A stretch of DNA of 64,000 bases from Lantana camara. Taxonomy: Eukaryota; Streptophyta; Magnoliopsida; Lamiales; Verbenaceae. Location: positions 97,931,501 to 97,995,500 of the forward strand of contig CM074857.1 in the NCBI GenBank assembly GCA_037501455.1, given 5' to 3'. The notes beneath the pieces are model-generated. The model made no database searches, was not told the DNA's origin, and saw only the letters and a program-made list of their open reading frames with translations. Both the position numbers and the translations under genes were made by a program. Below are positions 45,829 to 57,196 of this stretch, one piece after another (the first letter of the stretch is position 1; every line of letters starts with the position of its first letter).

Positions 45829-46423
45829 CCCGGTAAACATCACCCCCCTTTCCCTCCTTTTTCTTCTCTTTTCCTTTCTTCCTTTTTCTTCCTTTTCTCC
45901 CATTTTCTTTAAATTTCTTCCTTGCTCCTTTTCTTCCCCCTTGACCGACAACCCACAACCACCACACACGGCCCCATCACCACCGTCCCTCACTGGCAAA
46001 CCACCACCATTTCCAAGCTCCACCACCACCTCATCTCTTTATCTCTTCCTTTAGTCTTCATCCACCCAAGTCAAGAGAAGGAATAACCAAGCTCCACCAT
46101 CTCTGGCAACTCCCGAGCATTTTTCGGTCACCACAAATTTCCTCTAACTTCCTCATTCCCTTACTGGTATAAACCCTTCCATTTCTTGCATTTATGTGAA
46201 TGTATTGGTTTGTATATATATGTATATATGTTGTAAGTGTACATTTGTATTACTTGGTGGGTTTGTATCGTACAGCGCTCTGTTTCATGCTTCGATCGTA
46301 CTTTTGTGTTCCTTGGTGATTGTATGTTGCTTGATGTGAGTTTCGGGCTCCGACGGTGCTCCTAGGACGCCAACGGCACTGCCCTTGTTCTGCCGGAGCT
46401 GCCTCGTTTTCTCATGTAGGTGA

Positions 46424-46630
46424 TCCCGGCCGGGAACGAGATTAGTGTATTTCTAATCCCGGCTGGGATTGGTTTTAGTGCTTTTCATGTCCCGACCGGG
46501 AATGTATTACAGATTGGTGTCTGGACAACTGTCCAGGCCGGGATTGTTTTCTGTACTGGCAAGACAGTAGGTCTCGGACATGCTGTCCCGGTCGAGAATC
46601 AAAATAACTTTAAAACCATCCCGGCCGGGA
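46424..46630. repeat. Six copies of a 12-bp TCCCGGCCGGGA palindrome
   Basis: Copies start at 46424, 46457, 46490, 46532, 46586 and 46619. The first and last are perfect palindromes; the others differ by one to three bases. The first three start exactly 33 bp apart, as do the last two. Confidence 0.85.
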
Positions 46631-47944
46631 ATGACTATTGACCTTGTTTTATTACGTTGACCAGCGTTGTTTGTTATCATGGGCTTGATTACGTGGTTTG
46701 CATGTTTTAATAACGTGTCTTGTATGCTTTTATTAATTGAATTACGTGTCTAATTGACATTGATTGAATAATGCTTGCTTTAAGTGAACGTTGGTTGTGT
46801 CATAAGTTTTTTATATGCTTTGTTTGCTTGTGTGATTTGGAATTCATGTTTAAGTGATCAATGGGAATGTGTTAATTGTTTAATTGATACTTTGGCTTCG
46901 TGCATGCTATGATTGATCACGAATCACATGTACACCTATATTGTACACCTAATTATTACGTGGGACATTAGTTATGCATATGAACAGTATCACAACATAA
47001 CATATCATTTTATGATTATTGTATGCATATAATGTCATCTCATATCATCACACGAACATCTCATATCTATGTCGTGCATCTTACTTGGGTTCATATTGAG
47101 TCGTATCTCACGAGTACACATTATTTTCCTTCTTGTACAGTTCTTCTCTAGGGCGGAGATATCTTGATCGAGTAGGCACCAGTATAGCTCGTGTTCGTAT
47201 ATCGTCGTGTTCCATGTGAGGGTGTTTTCCGTTCTAGTTATGTATATAAACCCTACAATCCGTTTGTGAAATATTTTGGCCAAAAACCTTATTTTATATC
47301 TATATTGTTTTCAAAGAATCATCTAGTAAATGTTTTAAACAAAATGAACTGCTTACAATGAATTGATTGAATTGCTCCACCGTAACCCTACTGTTTTGGC
47401 GAGAATTGCACTGCACTGTACTGTGGGTCCCAGAGAAACGTGGGATTAGCGATCGGAACTGCATCGGGCCGTCGGACATAACCTCTACATGATGTACCCA
47501 TTGAGAATCTCTCACGTGTGACGCGACCGAGAAGCACGAGAGGTGAGTTATTCTTGAGCCGGTGGTAAACCCCTCGAAGGAGCGGGTAGGAGTCATCAGC
47601 CCCCATCTCAAATTGTATTGATTGGATGGTTCGGGTCTACAGGCCTGGACCATCACCCCAGAGGAAGAAGGTTGAACTATTATTGCTCTTCAATAATAAT
47701 GAACCTAATCATTGATCGATTGGATAACTGTTTTGCATGATCGCGTTTTATAAATAGCACCTAATGATTATACACGATCGGAGTTTTGGTTGGAGAATTG
47801 CCCACGCTCACTCGCCTAGCCATTGATCACCTAATTGAATTGAAATATTTATAAAATTGATATAGTCATAAAGTCCGAGCATTGAACAATGTCTTTATGC
47901 CCCTTCGCGGGAAATAACTTCACTAAAACCTTGCTCGGGATTTA

Positions 47945-50065
47945 TGTTGGGAAAAACACGATCAGAAAGCGCAGGGAATTTAAAAATTTTCCTAAAAAGC
48001 AAGATCGGAGATGCAATTTCTATTTCTAGTCTTAGAGATTCAAGAACTTACAAGAATCGATGCTTTCTTGACACGTTTTGAGCCACCCTCAAACGCGCTT
48101 CATGCAGTAATGGCAACCCTCGTCCCTCGAAAGATTCTTTCTACTTTAGATTCCAAAGTAGGTTTCCTCTAGATTAATAATCCACACCAACCTAGATTCA
48201 AATCATGTTAGGGAAAGTGCTAACGATATAACATGTCTAAAGAAAGAAACATAAAACCAGAAGAAAGAGAGCAAGAGAATTCTCCCAAATTCTTGAAGCC
48301 ATCGTAGATTGGGCGTGATCCCTATGTTCACGCGTGAAGAGAAAAACTCGAACCCCTTAGCCTATAAATAGGGCTAGGGTTTCGAACCCCTTAGTCTAAT
48401 TGGAATTGGATTGCAATTTTGACTTTTCTTCTATTTTCTTTCTCTCCAAGTAATAGAAGTCTTATTCAAAATAAGATATTTATTCCTTCTAGAAAAGAGC
48501 TCCTAATCAAATTAGGAATATTTAATTATTCTAAAAATAATTAAATATCTTATTCTAATAACATTTATTCTAATCATATTAGAATTAATATTTACTAGAA
48601 TAATAAATAGAAGATATTTAGTATTTATTTATTTATTCTAATCAAATTAGAACAACTAAATAATTAAATACTTAAATAGTTAGAATTAATTCCATGAAGG
48701 GCTTTAGAATTAATTCTTAATTAATTCTGACGGGCTAAAATTAATTCTCTAATTAATTTTATTTGGCTTCATAATTAATTCTCCTAATTAATTATATTAG
48801 GGATTTATAATTAATTCTCCTAATTAATTATATTTGGGCTTTATAATTAATTCTCCAAATAATTAACATATGCTCCAATTATTCAATAGGACCACACGCC
48901 CAAAACCATGCTCACGTGCCACACGTGTAGTTTACACGTGTGGTCTCGTTTCGATCAACTATTTGATCTTCCCTTCAATACCCTTTGAATCCGGCATTTG
49001 TGTGTGACCCTCTAGGTTCATTTTCAGTTAGCAGTGAGACTAATACGCTTTATTAGTTCACAGATCATACGACTATAATCTAGCAACAGGTGTATGACCC
49101 CTACCCGAACAATAAATATAAGAACCTTTCAGTCAATGACAGCTCGTGAGGTAAGATCCTCCTACCATCCCATCTCTCGATTAAGATCTAGGGCATGGGA
49201 ATAATGAGAGCCCTACTAATCTCAATCTTAAAGCTAAGTTCATTTCATATCCATTTGATCTCAATCCAAGAAACCATTTTCTTGATGTCTTGATCCACTA
49301 CCTTGGCCGAGGGTTTAGGATGGCATATGAACGACTTATGCAATAAGAGATCTTCTTGCATTTAAGCAAGTGTAGGTCCTTTGTTGATTCTTATATGCTT
49401 TCATGTGCCACTTGGGCAACCCCAGCATAAGCCTTGAATCAATTGTCTAAGGCGACACCCTTTAAAGCTTATACCTAAGACTACAGAGTTAGCCTACAAA
49501 GTATCAATGGAATCTCAAGTCAAATGATTAATTTACTCACGCCATTGACCTGTGAGATATTTCCTAATCTGGAAGTTTCTATTTCTAGGTATAGAAACTT
49601 CCTTTCCCATTTAGGAATCTTCTCGCGTGGGACACCTCAGTGTACCCGTTTTAATAACGAGCACCCTAATGTATTGCGTACGCATCAACTATACACTTTA
49701 CACCCCATGAAACAGGATGATCCTTCTTAAGAACGCAATCCCGCAAGCAAGTCTCAATCGAGCCATATTAACACTCCCACTGTTTGTTGGGCTCATCGAC
49801 TTGGAGTAGTTTCTAATCCGGCCTTGAGTTAGGGCTTATTTCATGTGCCATTCACCTAATGACAAAGTCCCTAACAGTCTTATGGATTAGGGGAGTTCTA
49901 ATACATGCGCACATAATGGAAACACACAAAACACGTATTAGCATATAAAGAACTGTTTGCCTACGATATTAATCAATCGTGTATTATTCAAAGATTATCT
50001 GTGATACAAGGAAAGTCCCAAATCAGATTGCGTCGAATCGACTTTCTAGGGCACTATTCCTAACA
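47945..50065 (-). mobile_element. 3' LTR of copia element F
   Basis: 2121 bp, TGTTGGGAAAAACACGATC to CACTATTCCTAACA on the plus strand. It is a diverged subfamily of the 22962 LTR. Only about three CACGTG-type cores remain near 48909-48950. Confidence 0.9.
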
Positions 50066-50081
50066 ATCTTCCCCTTGCCCG
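50066..50081 (-). other. Polypurine tract of copia element F
   Basis: The minus strand reads CGGGCAAGGGGAAGAT beside the 3' LTR. Confidence 0.75.
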
Positions 50082-53000
50082 TAAAAGCCATTTAGGTACT
50101 CCAAGTCCCATATTCTCAAGATGCACTTTGAGAGCCGATTAACTTTGGGCGTTTACAAAGTTGATCTGCTATATTCTCTGCTGATGTGACCCTCTTGTTT
50201 ATACATCTCTTAGGAAACACCTTTTCCTTATAAAGTGACTCGTAATCACGTGTTCAGTCTCTTGGTGAGGTCTTGGTTCTCTTACTTGAGTAACCATCCA
50301 TTTTATCATACAATATAATGATGGAGTTGTTTCATGCTAGGAACTCCATCTAACTAGTTTGATGGAGTTTCTTACCCAAACACTTACCTTAGCGGTTTTT
50401 AATACGCCTAAGTACTCAACTACAAAAGTTGAGAATTTTGCAACGTTTGTGCTTGGAACGTCTTTCCAAACGTCGCTTTGCCATTGAGGCAAAAATTGCA
50501 TCCTTTCAATGATTCACAATCATCTATGTTTGATGTAACGATTGCATTAAAATATCCTTTCAATGATAAGATCTTTTGGGCTCTGTAAACTAATACATAT
50601 CCTCATTTCTTCTCAAGTACTCTGAGGACATCCTTTACAGAAATCTAATGACCTTCTCTGAGGTCATATTAGATTTGGCCCACTACGCTTAGTGTTGCGC
50701 CATATCTAATTTTGTACATAACTTTGCATACATTATGTACCCTTCTTGTAAGGGGTTTTGGACATTCTAACTTTCTTAAAATTATCTTAGGACACATCTC
50801 TTCAAAAGAGTTGTTCCATTGTTCCATACTAAACTCCTTTTAGTACCTTGATTATGTACTCCTCTATGATAATCCATTTATGCTCTTAAATCTATCTTCT
50901 ATAGATCTCAATGTCGAGAATTTAGGGTAATCACTAAGATCTTTCATGTTAAATTGTTTCTTAAACAAGAATTGGTAACTTTCACGTCATCCTTGATATT
51001 CCTAATGAGAAGGATGTCGTCTTCTAAAGAACCAAAAATTGACTCTTACGTCACTAACTTTCATATGTAGACTTTGAGACTTATTCGACTTCCATCTGTG
51101 TCAAATGATTTGACTTTCCTATGGAATCGAATTGTCTAACTCCTAGAAGCCTTTATCAATTCACAGATTAACTTAGGGATTTGCATACCTTATGCATACT
51201 CCCACTGAATATGAGATTCATAGAAATGCCTTATTTTAGTCTCTTTCAATCTCATATTGAATCAAGACAGTTCTCGTATTCATTTATCATGTCTCATAGT
51301 CAGAATATGAGGATGTGGTAAACACAATCCAAATGGACTTTTACATTTCAACCGTCAAGAAGGTTGTAATGCTTTCCATGTACTCGAAGCTCTATGAGCT
51401 TGATCCTATCAGGTGGATTAACCAAGGTCCAAACTTGGTTTGAATATATGGAATCCATATTGGATTTCAAGGCTTGCTTACACTTCTCAGATTCCAAATC
51501 TGACAATGGCTCCTCTTTAAGTAATTCCTCGGTTATCTAGGAACACGTTCTAAACGCATCTTAAGAGGAGGGTTTCACACATGTACATAATCTAAAATTT
51601 GGCTAAGTTTTATCAGAAGGGCTCATTTTTTCTATATGTGGCGTGGATATTTATCCTCAAATTTCTTTGAGGTCTGCTTGCTTGCCTTTTTTCTTCTGTA
51701 GGAACGATTCCTTAAGAAAGGTACATTCCTTGACACAAACAACCTTTGTCCAAGGGAATCGCAGAAACGATATCCTTTATTGTTGTATAAAATTGAACTC
51801 GTTTCAAGCTTATCTCCCACTATCCTCTTCACTTAAGAGGATTCCACTAAATTCTTGGACAAGAATAATTAGGGAATTTAGTATGCCACATTGCATAGTG
51901 CAACTAAAGGACTGGTTTTGAAAGGCATTAGATTCAAAATCTCTAACTGCATATTCTAGGGGTTTATTCCTAAAATGAATATAAGCCAGTAAAGCTTGAT
52001 ATGGAACTAACCATATCCTATAAGGTTTTGTTCTTTCATTCAGAAACACTAAGGTGTTCTCGAACTTGTTTACTGAGAGATAATCCTATTATCTCTAAGA
52101 TGATAAAGGAATTAGTCTCTAAGGTATTCGCCATCTCGATCAGATCGAGTTGCTTATAACTTATGACTCCTTCTGTTCTTAACCTCCTTTTGAAATTCTA
52201 AGAATTTATATAAGTTTCGAATTTGTACTTCATCAAGTACAATCATTCATAATAATTAAACTAATGATTGTTTCTAGTGCTTACACTGAGCAATAGACAA
52301 AACATCAATGTGGATCAAACTCCACTATTTGTTTCGGCACGTTTCCACGTTTCTTATAAACGGGGTTTTTGGAACGTTTCCCTTAAGACAGGATTCATAG
52401 AAAAGCCAAATTTCTAGGTTCATTTTCGTAGAATGATCCTAAGATGTCTAACTCACTAATCCTTTCGTCTTAACGTGTCAAAAGCAATTCGAAACTTTGT
52501 CTTCTCACTTACTTTTGTTATCTCGTTGTATGTTAAGAACATTAGTGCTTTGAGTCTTTGCAACGGATTATGCAGAATCAACTCAAGACTTGTGAATTCT
52601 ATTCCTAGTAGAATTACTAAACGAGATAACAAATTAGAGTACCCATACTCTTTGCAGTTCCCTTTTAAAGTCCTTAGTTTGCTATTATAGAAGCAGATGT
52701 CCTTATCTGATCTCTATTATCTTTAGGGCGTACTCCATTACATGCCCCTCTACTGGGCACTTAAGGGTTTCTTCTTCTTTAGGCCTTCAAGCCTTTAACC
52801 TAGTGGGTTTAGAAGAAGAATTAACAAATCATAACCTTTTATTCCTTCTTAAGGATGCTCTCAACCATGAACAATCAAATGATTAACTATGCTACAATGA
52901 CATCATTTTGATTCAGTATTAAAAGGGTTAAATGATGGTGGAAGCAATATAAGCAATCAGTGTATTGAGAGCTCTTTTCTCAGTTGATGATCGAGACCAC

Positions 53001-53320
53001 AAGATCTTCAAAGGAGATCTTTAGCCCTCGTTCATGTGCACGTTTCTACCGTCATTGGAATATGGAATAATTCCATAATGTTATACCCTATAACGTTTTT
53101 GAGGTACAATTGTTCTTAAGTGATTGGAAAGATCCATTCACTTTAGATTGCTTCTCTTTTGGCCCGGGTCGAATTTTCAAGTAATTGAAAATCTCGCCCT
53201 TTTAGAGAACACCTTTCTCTAATCTAAAACGAATTTTAAGATTGGAAGTCAATTAGAGTTAGTTAGGACTTAGTCAACTTGTTAGACTTAAGGATGGATA
53301 CGAATGGGTTTGCATTTCAT
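50082..53320 (-). pseudogene. Gag-pol remnant of copia element F, heavily frameshifted
   Basis: It is collinear at the DNA level with 24909-28823 of the complete copia element, but with many small indels and stops. The clearest remnant is 51632-51832, where the minus strand reads MKRIVGDKLE and RLFVSRNVPFL, matching VKRTVGDKLE and KVFISRNVTFL of the other copy. Segments near 50140-50330 match its RNase H part, and 53281-53320 its gag start. No domain is intact and no catalytic set can be assembled. It is an old dead copy. Confidence 0.8.
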
Positions 53321-55448
53321 ATTGTAGAGAATCACAGAACTACAACCTAAATGCTAAGTAGAGAAAATGTGAGTATGTTGAATAATAAACGTAATACACA
53401 GGATTTAGGTCTTTTTAATCATATGTAGCTCCCACTGTTTTTAGAAGATCTTAAAATCCCAACGATCTAAGAGGAAACTTGTTTTCCCAGTGGGTACTAA
53501 GATCATAAGCACTATATTTTGGACCCACGACTCGCGGCCATCCTCAATAAAGCCTCAGGTAGGTACAACTTGCCAATTCCATCTCTATGGAACTCTTAGT
53601 AACATTTTTGCATCACCCATCTTTCAATATGGACCCACGACTCGTGCGATATCCATATTTACTTAGGCGTTAAGCAGGACCCATCAATCATACGATCATG
53701 ATTAAACTTAGGCCGGAACGACCCACGACTCGCGGCCATCGCCCATTCCAAAATAACCACGAAATATCGAACATTTTTGGTGTTCAATCAAGAAACTAAG
53801 AACTAATAGGTTTCACATCGTCACCCCACAACTCATGGTCAGCAACTTGCTCCCCTATTAAACTTAAATCCTATTGATGGAATGCTAGGAATTTTATTTA
53901 AAGTTATCACTTTATACAAAATACCTATTTTCGAAATTGCTTAATATTTATGGGATTTTCGAATACCGGAGAGTTGTCCAGTTTTGACCTCACCAACATG
54001 TACAGTTATCCATTTTAATTAGTCTTGTTTAATGCAGTTTCACATAAATGCATTACACACAAGCAATTAGCAGATAACATGTCCTAGCATGATACTAATA
54101 TGAGATGATCATGGGTTTTCCTATCTTATGCGTGATATGTGGGAGCCACTCCACAACCACAAGTTCTAACATACATGCCACATAAAACAGTTTAAGTCAC
54201 ATAAGAGAATTGAAATTAAAACGATGCCCTATCTATTACAATAATAGAAACTCTCCTAAAGTTTTAAGGGGTCTTCACTTTATGGCCTCCTTATTACTTT
54301 ATTGTGTGGATCCATCTTACTCCATGGGTGCAAATCTCCGAAGTAAAATAAATACCTCACTTTCTAAAATCTACACTCTTTGCGTAAAATAATATAGCTC
54401 AATCTTCATATTGACCATAGACAAATACACGGGGCATACCCCGGCCTCAAAAACAGTAGTATGGAAAGCCACATAATAAACACAAAACAGTACACACATA
54501 AGTGGGGCACCGACCCCAATTTAAAAACGCAATTATGGGGCTCCAACCCCAATTTAAACTATCCATGTGCATAAATTAAAACATCCACAAGACTAACTCA
54601 TGATCACCTAATATTCTAAAATTACAAGAATTTAAATTTACCAACAAATTTAAAATTCCTTTACCTTTAAGTTGGACTAACTCAAAGTAATTTGAAAACA
54701 GTTCCTTGTTCAAGAATAATTTCAAAATCAAAAGCTCGAATCTGATAAAATTCAAGTTAATTCAAAAAATTAACAATTTTATAAAATTCTTATTTCAAAA
54801 ATAATAATATTACTTTTCCCGAAAAATTAAAATTGACTTTAATTCCCGAAATTCCCAAATTATAATTTTTTATTTCTAAAATAAAATATTTTCAGTAAAA
54901 AAATAATTTTAAAATAAAATTTGGGCCAAAAACACGAAAAGTCGCATAGCGTCACATCCGCCCGCATGGGTGCGGTATCCCGCACAGACTCGGCCGACGC
55001 TTACGGGCGATCCCGCACGGGGTGTGCGGGCTATCCTGCACAGGGCTGGGCGGACTCGTACGGTCAGTCCCGCACAGTGCTGGGCAGTCGCGTATGGGCA
55101 GTCCCGATGACTCCCGTCGCAAGGTTTCCGGCCGCGTCCCGACCCGTCCACGTGCGGCAACGACGAGCGATGAACTCGCTTGGTCCTCATCGTCCCGCAC
55201 CGTTTTTCGTGTAAAATTTTCAAAAAAAATTCTTCTCGATTCGGCAATCAAAATCGCGATTTTAATAAATCTAAAATAAAATGATTTTAATAAAATTTCT
55301 AGAAAAAATTTTTCTTAATCTTTCAGGAAACATCTTAGATTCAAAAGCTCAGATTACGAAACTAACTCAAGAATACCTAACTGTAACTCAGATTCAAGAA
55401 TTTCTCAAAATTCCATTAAAAGACAGATTAGAAATAGACCTTGCAATG
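53321..55448 (-). other. Leader of copia element F
   Basis: Same layout as 28824-31104. Dyads start at 53524, 53634, 53722 and 53825. GGGGCATACCCCGG and GGGGCTCCAACCCC stem-like words lie near 54431-54556. A GC-rich cluster of TCCCGCAC/GTGCGGG words lies at 54940-55200, in which all reading frames are compositional artefacts. Confidence 0.72.
54940..55200. repeat. GC-rich TCCCGCAC/GTGCGGG cluster in leader of element F
   Basis: ATCCCGCAC, GTGCGGGCTATCCTGCAC and AGTCCCGCACAGTGCTGGGC recur. It is at the same place as 30500-30850 but with a different core word. Confidence 0.65.
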
Positions 55449-55462
55449 TGGCTCTGATACCA
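55449..55462 (-). other. Primer-binding site, copia element F
   Basis: The complement is TGGTATCAGAGCCA, 2 nt from the LTR. Confidence 0.9.
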
Positions 55463-55464
55463 CT

Positions 55465-57196
55465 TGTTGGGAAAAACACGATCAGAAAGAGCAGTGGAAT
55501 TTAAAATTTTTCCCAAAAAGCAAGATCGGACTTGCAATTTCTATTTCTAATCTTAGAGATTCAAGAACTTACAAGAATCGACGCTTTCTTGACACGTTTT
55601 GAGCCGCCCTCAAATGCGCTTCATGCGGTAATGGCAACCCTCGTCCCTCGAAAGATTCTTTCTACTTTAGATTCCAAAATAGGTTACCTCTAGAGTAATA
55701 ATCCACACCAACATAGATTCAAATCATGTTAGGGAAAGTGCTAGCGATATAACATGTGTAAAGAAAGAAACATAAAACGAGAAGAAAGAGAGCAAGAGAA
55801 TTCTCCCAAATTCTTGAAGCCATCGTAGATTGGGCGTGATCCCTTTGTTCACGCGTGAAGAGAAAAATTCGAACCCCTTAGCCTATAAATAGGGCTAAGG
55901 TTTTGAACCCCTTAGTCTAATTGGAATTGGATTCCAACTTTGACTTTTCTTCTATTTTCTTTCTCTCCAAGTAATAGAAGTCTTATTCAAAATAAGATAT
56001 CTATTCCTTCTGGAAAAGAGCTCCTAATCAAATTAGGAATATTTAATTATTCTAAAAATAATTAAATATCTTATTTTAATAACATTTATTCTAATCATAT
56101 TAGAATTAATATTTACTAGAATAATAAATAGAAGATATTTAGTATTTATTTATTTATTTATTCTAATCAAATTAGAACAACTAAATAATTAAATACTTAA
56201 ATACTTAGTATTAGTTCTCTCAATTAATTCCATGAAGGGCTTTAGAATTAATTCTTAATTAATTCTAACGGGCTAAAATTAATTCTCTAATTAATTTTAT
56301 TTGGCTTCATAATTAATTCTCCTAATTAATTATATTAGGGATTTATAATTAATTCTGCTAATTAATTATATTTGGGCTTTATAATTAATTCTCCAATTAA
56401 TTAACATATGCTCCAATTATTCAATCGGACCACACGCCCAAAACCATACTCACGTGTCACACGACATTTGATCTTTCCTTCAATACCCTTTGAATCCGAC
56501 ATTTGTGTGTGCCCCTCTAGGTTCATTTTCAGTTAGCAGTGAGACTAATACGCTTTATTAGTTCACAGATCATACGGCCATAATCTAGCAACAGGTGTAT
56601 GACCCCTACCCAAACAATGAATATATATTCGCAAGAACCTTTCAGTCAATGACAGCTCGTGAGGTCAGATCCTCCTACCATCCCATCTCTCGATTAAGAT
56701 CTAGGGTATGGGAATAATGAGAGCCCTACTAATCTCAATCTTAAAGCTAAGTTCATTTCATATTCATTTGATCTCAATCCAAGAAACCCTTTTCTTGATG
56801 TCTTTGATCTACTACCTCGGCCGAGGGTTTAGGATGGCATATGAACGACTTATGCAATAAGAGATCTTCTTGCATTTAAGCAAGTGTAGGTCCTTTGTTC
56901 ATTCTCATATGCTTCCATGTACCACTTGTACAACCCCAGCATAAGCCTTGAATCAGTTGTCTAAGGTGACACCCTTTAAAGCTTATACCTAAGACTATAG
57001 AGTTAGCCCACAAAGCATCAAGGAATCTCAAGTCAAAGGATTAATTTACTCACGCCATTAACATGTGAGGTATTTCCTAATCTAGAAGTTTCTATTTCTA
57101 GGTATAGAAACTTCTTTTCCTATTTAGGAATCTTCTCACGTGGGACACCTCAGTGTACCCGTTTTAATAACGAGCACCCTCATGTATTGTGTACGT
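55465..57196 (-). mobile_element. Truncated 5' LTR of copia element F
   Basis: Matches 47945-49683 and then stops after CATGTATTGTGTACG, so roughly the last 380 bp (the LTR 5' end on the minus strand) are gone. Relative to the 3' LTR it also lacks about 45 bp of the CACGTG region near 56460. Confidence 0.85.

Larger units (their letters stand above)
45421..47944 (+). mobile_element. Truncated gypsy LTR E, plus strand
   Basis: Begins TGACACCCCGTGCTTTC, with TGACGTCA at 45453-45460, a (TC)n microsatellite at 45797-45825, a palindrome cluster at 46424-46630 and the conserved TTTTGGCCAAAA block near 47273. It stops at 47944, where a copia LTR begins; the LTR 3' end is missing. Confidence 0.75.
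47945..57196 (-). mobile_element. Decayed copia element F, 5' LTR truncated
   Basis: A minus-strand relative of 22962-33031. It has a 3' LTR at 47945-50065, polypurine tract, degraded pol and gag, leader with the same four dyads, primer site (55449-55462) and a 5' LTR from 55465 that breaks off near 57196. The pol is so shifted that only short pieces translate. Confidence 0.85.

Noticed and set aside
45704..46029. Lys/Glu/Arg-rich minus-strand frames
   Set aside because: They translate a (TC)n microsatellite and a pyrimidine-rich LTR segment; no conserved protein features.
54909..55279. Several overlapping frames of 85-112 codons on both strands
   Set aside because: Same cause as 30471-30812: stop-poor GC-rich leader sequence read in all frames.
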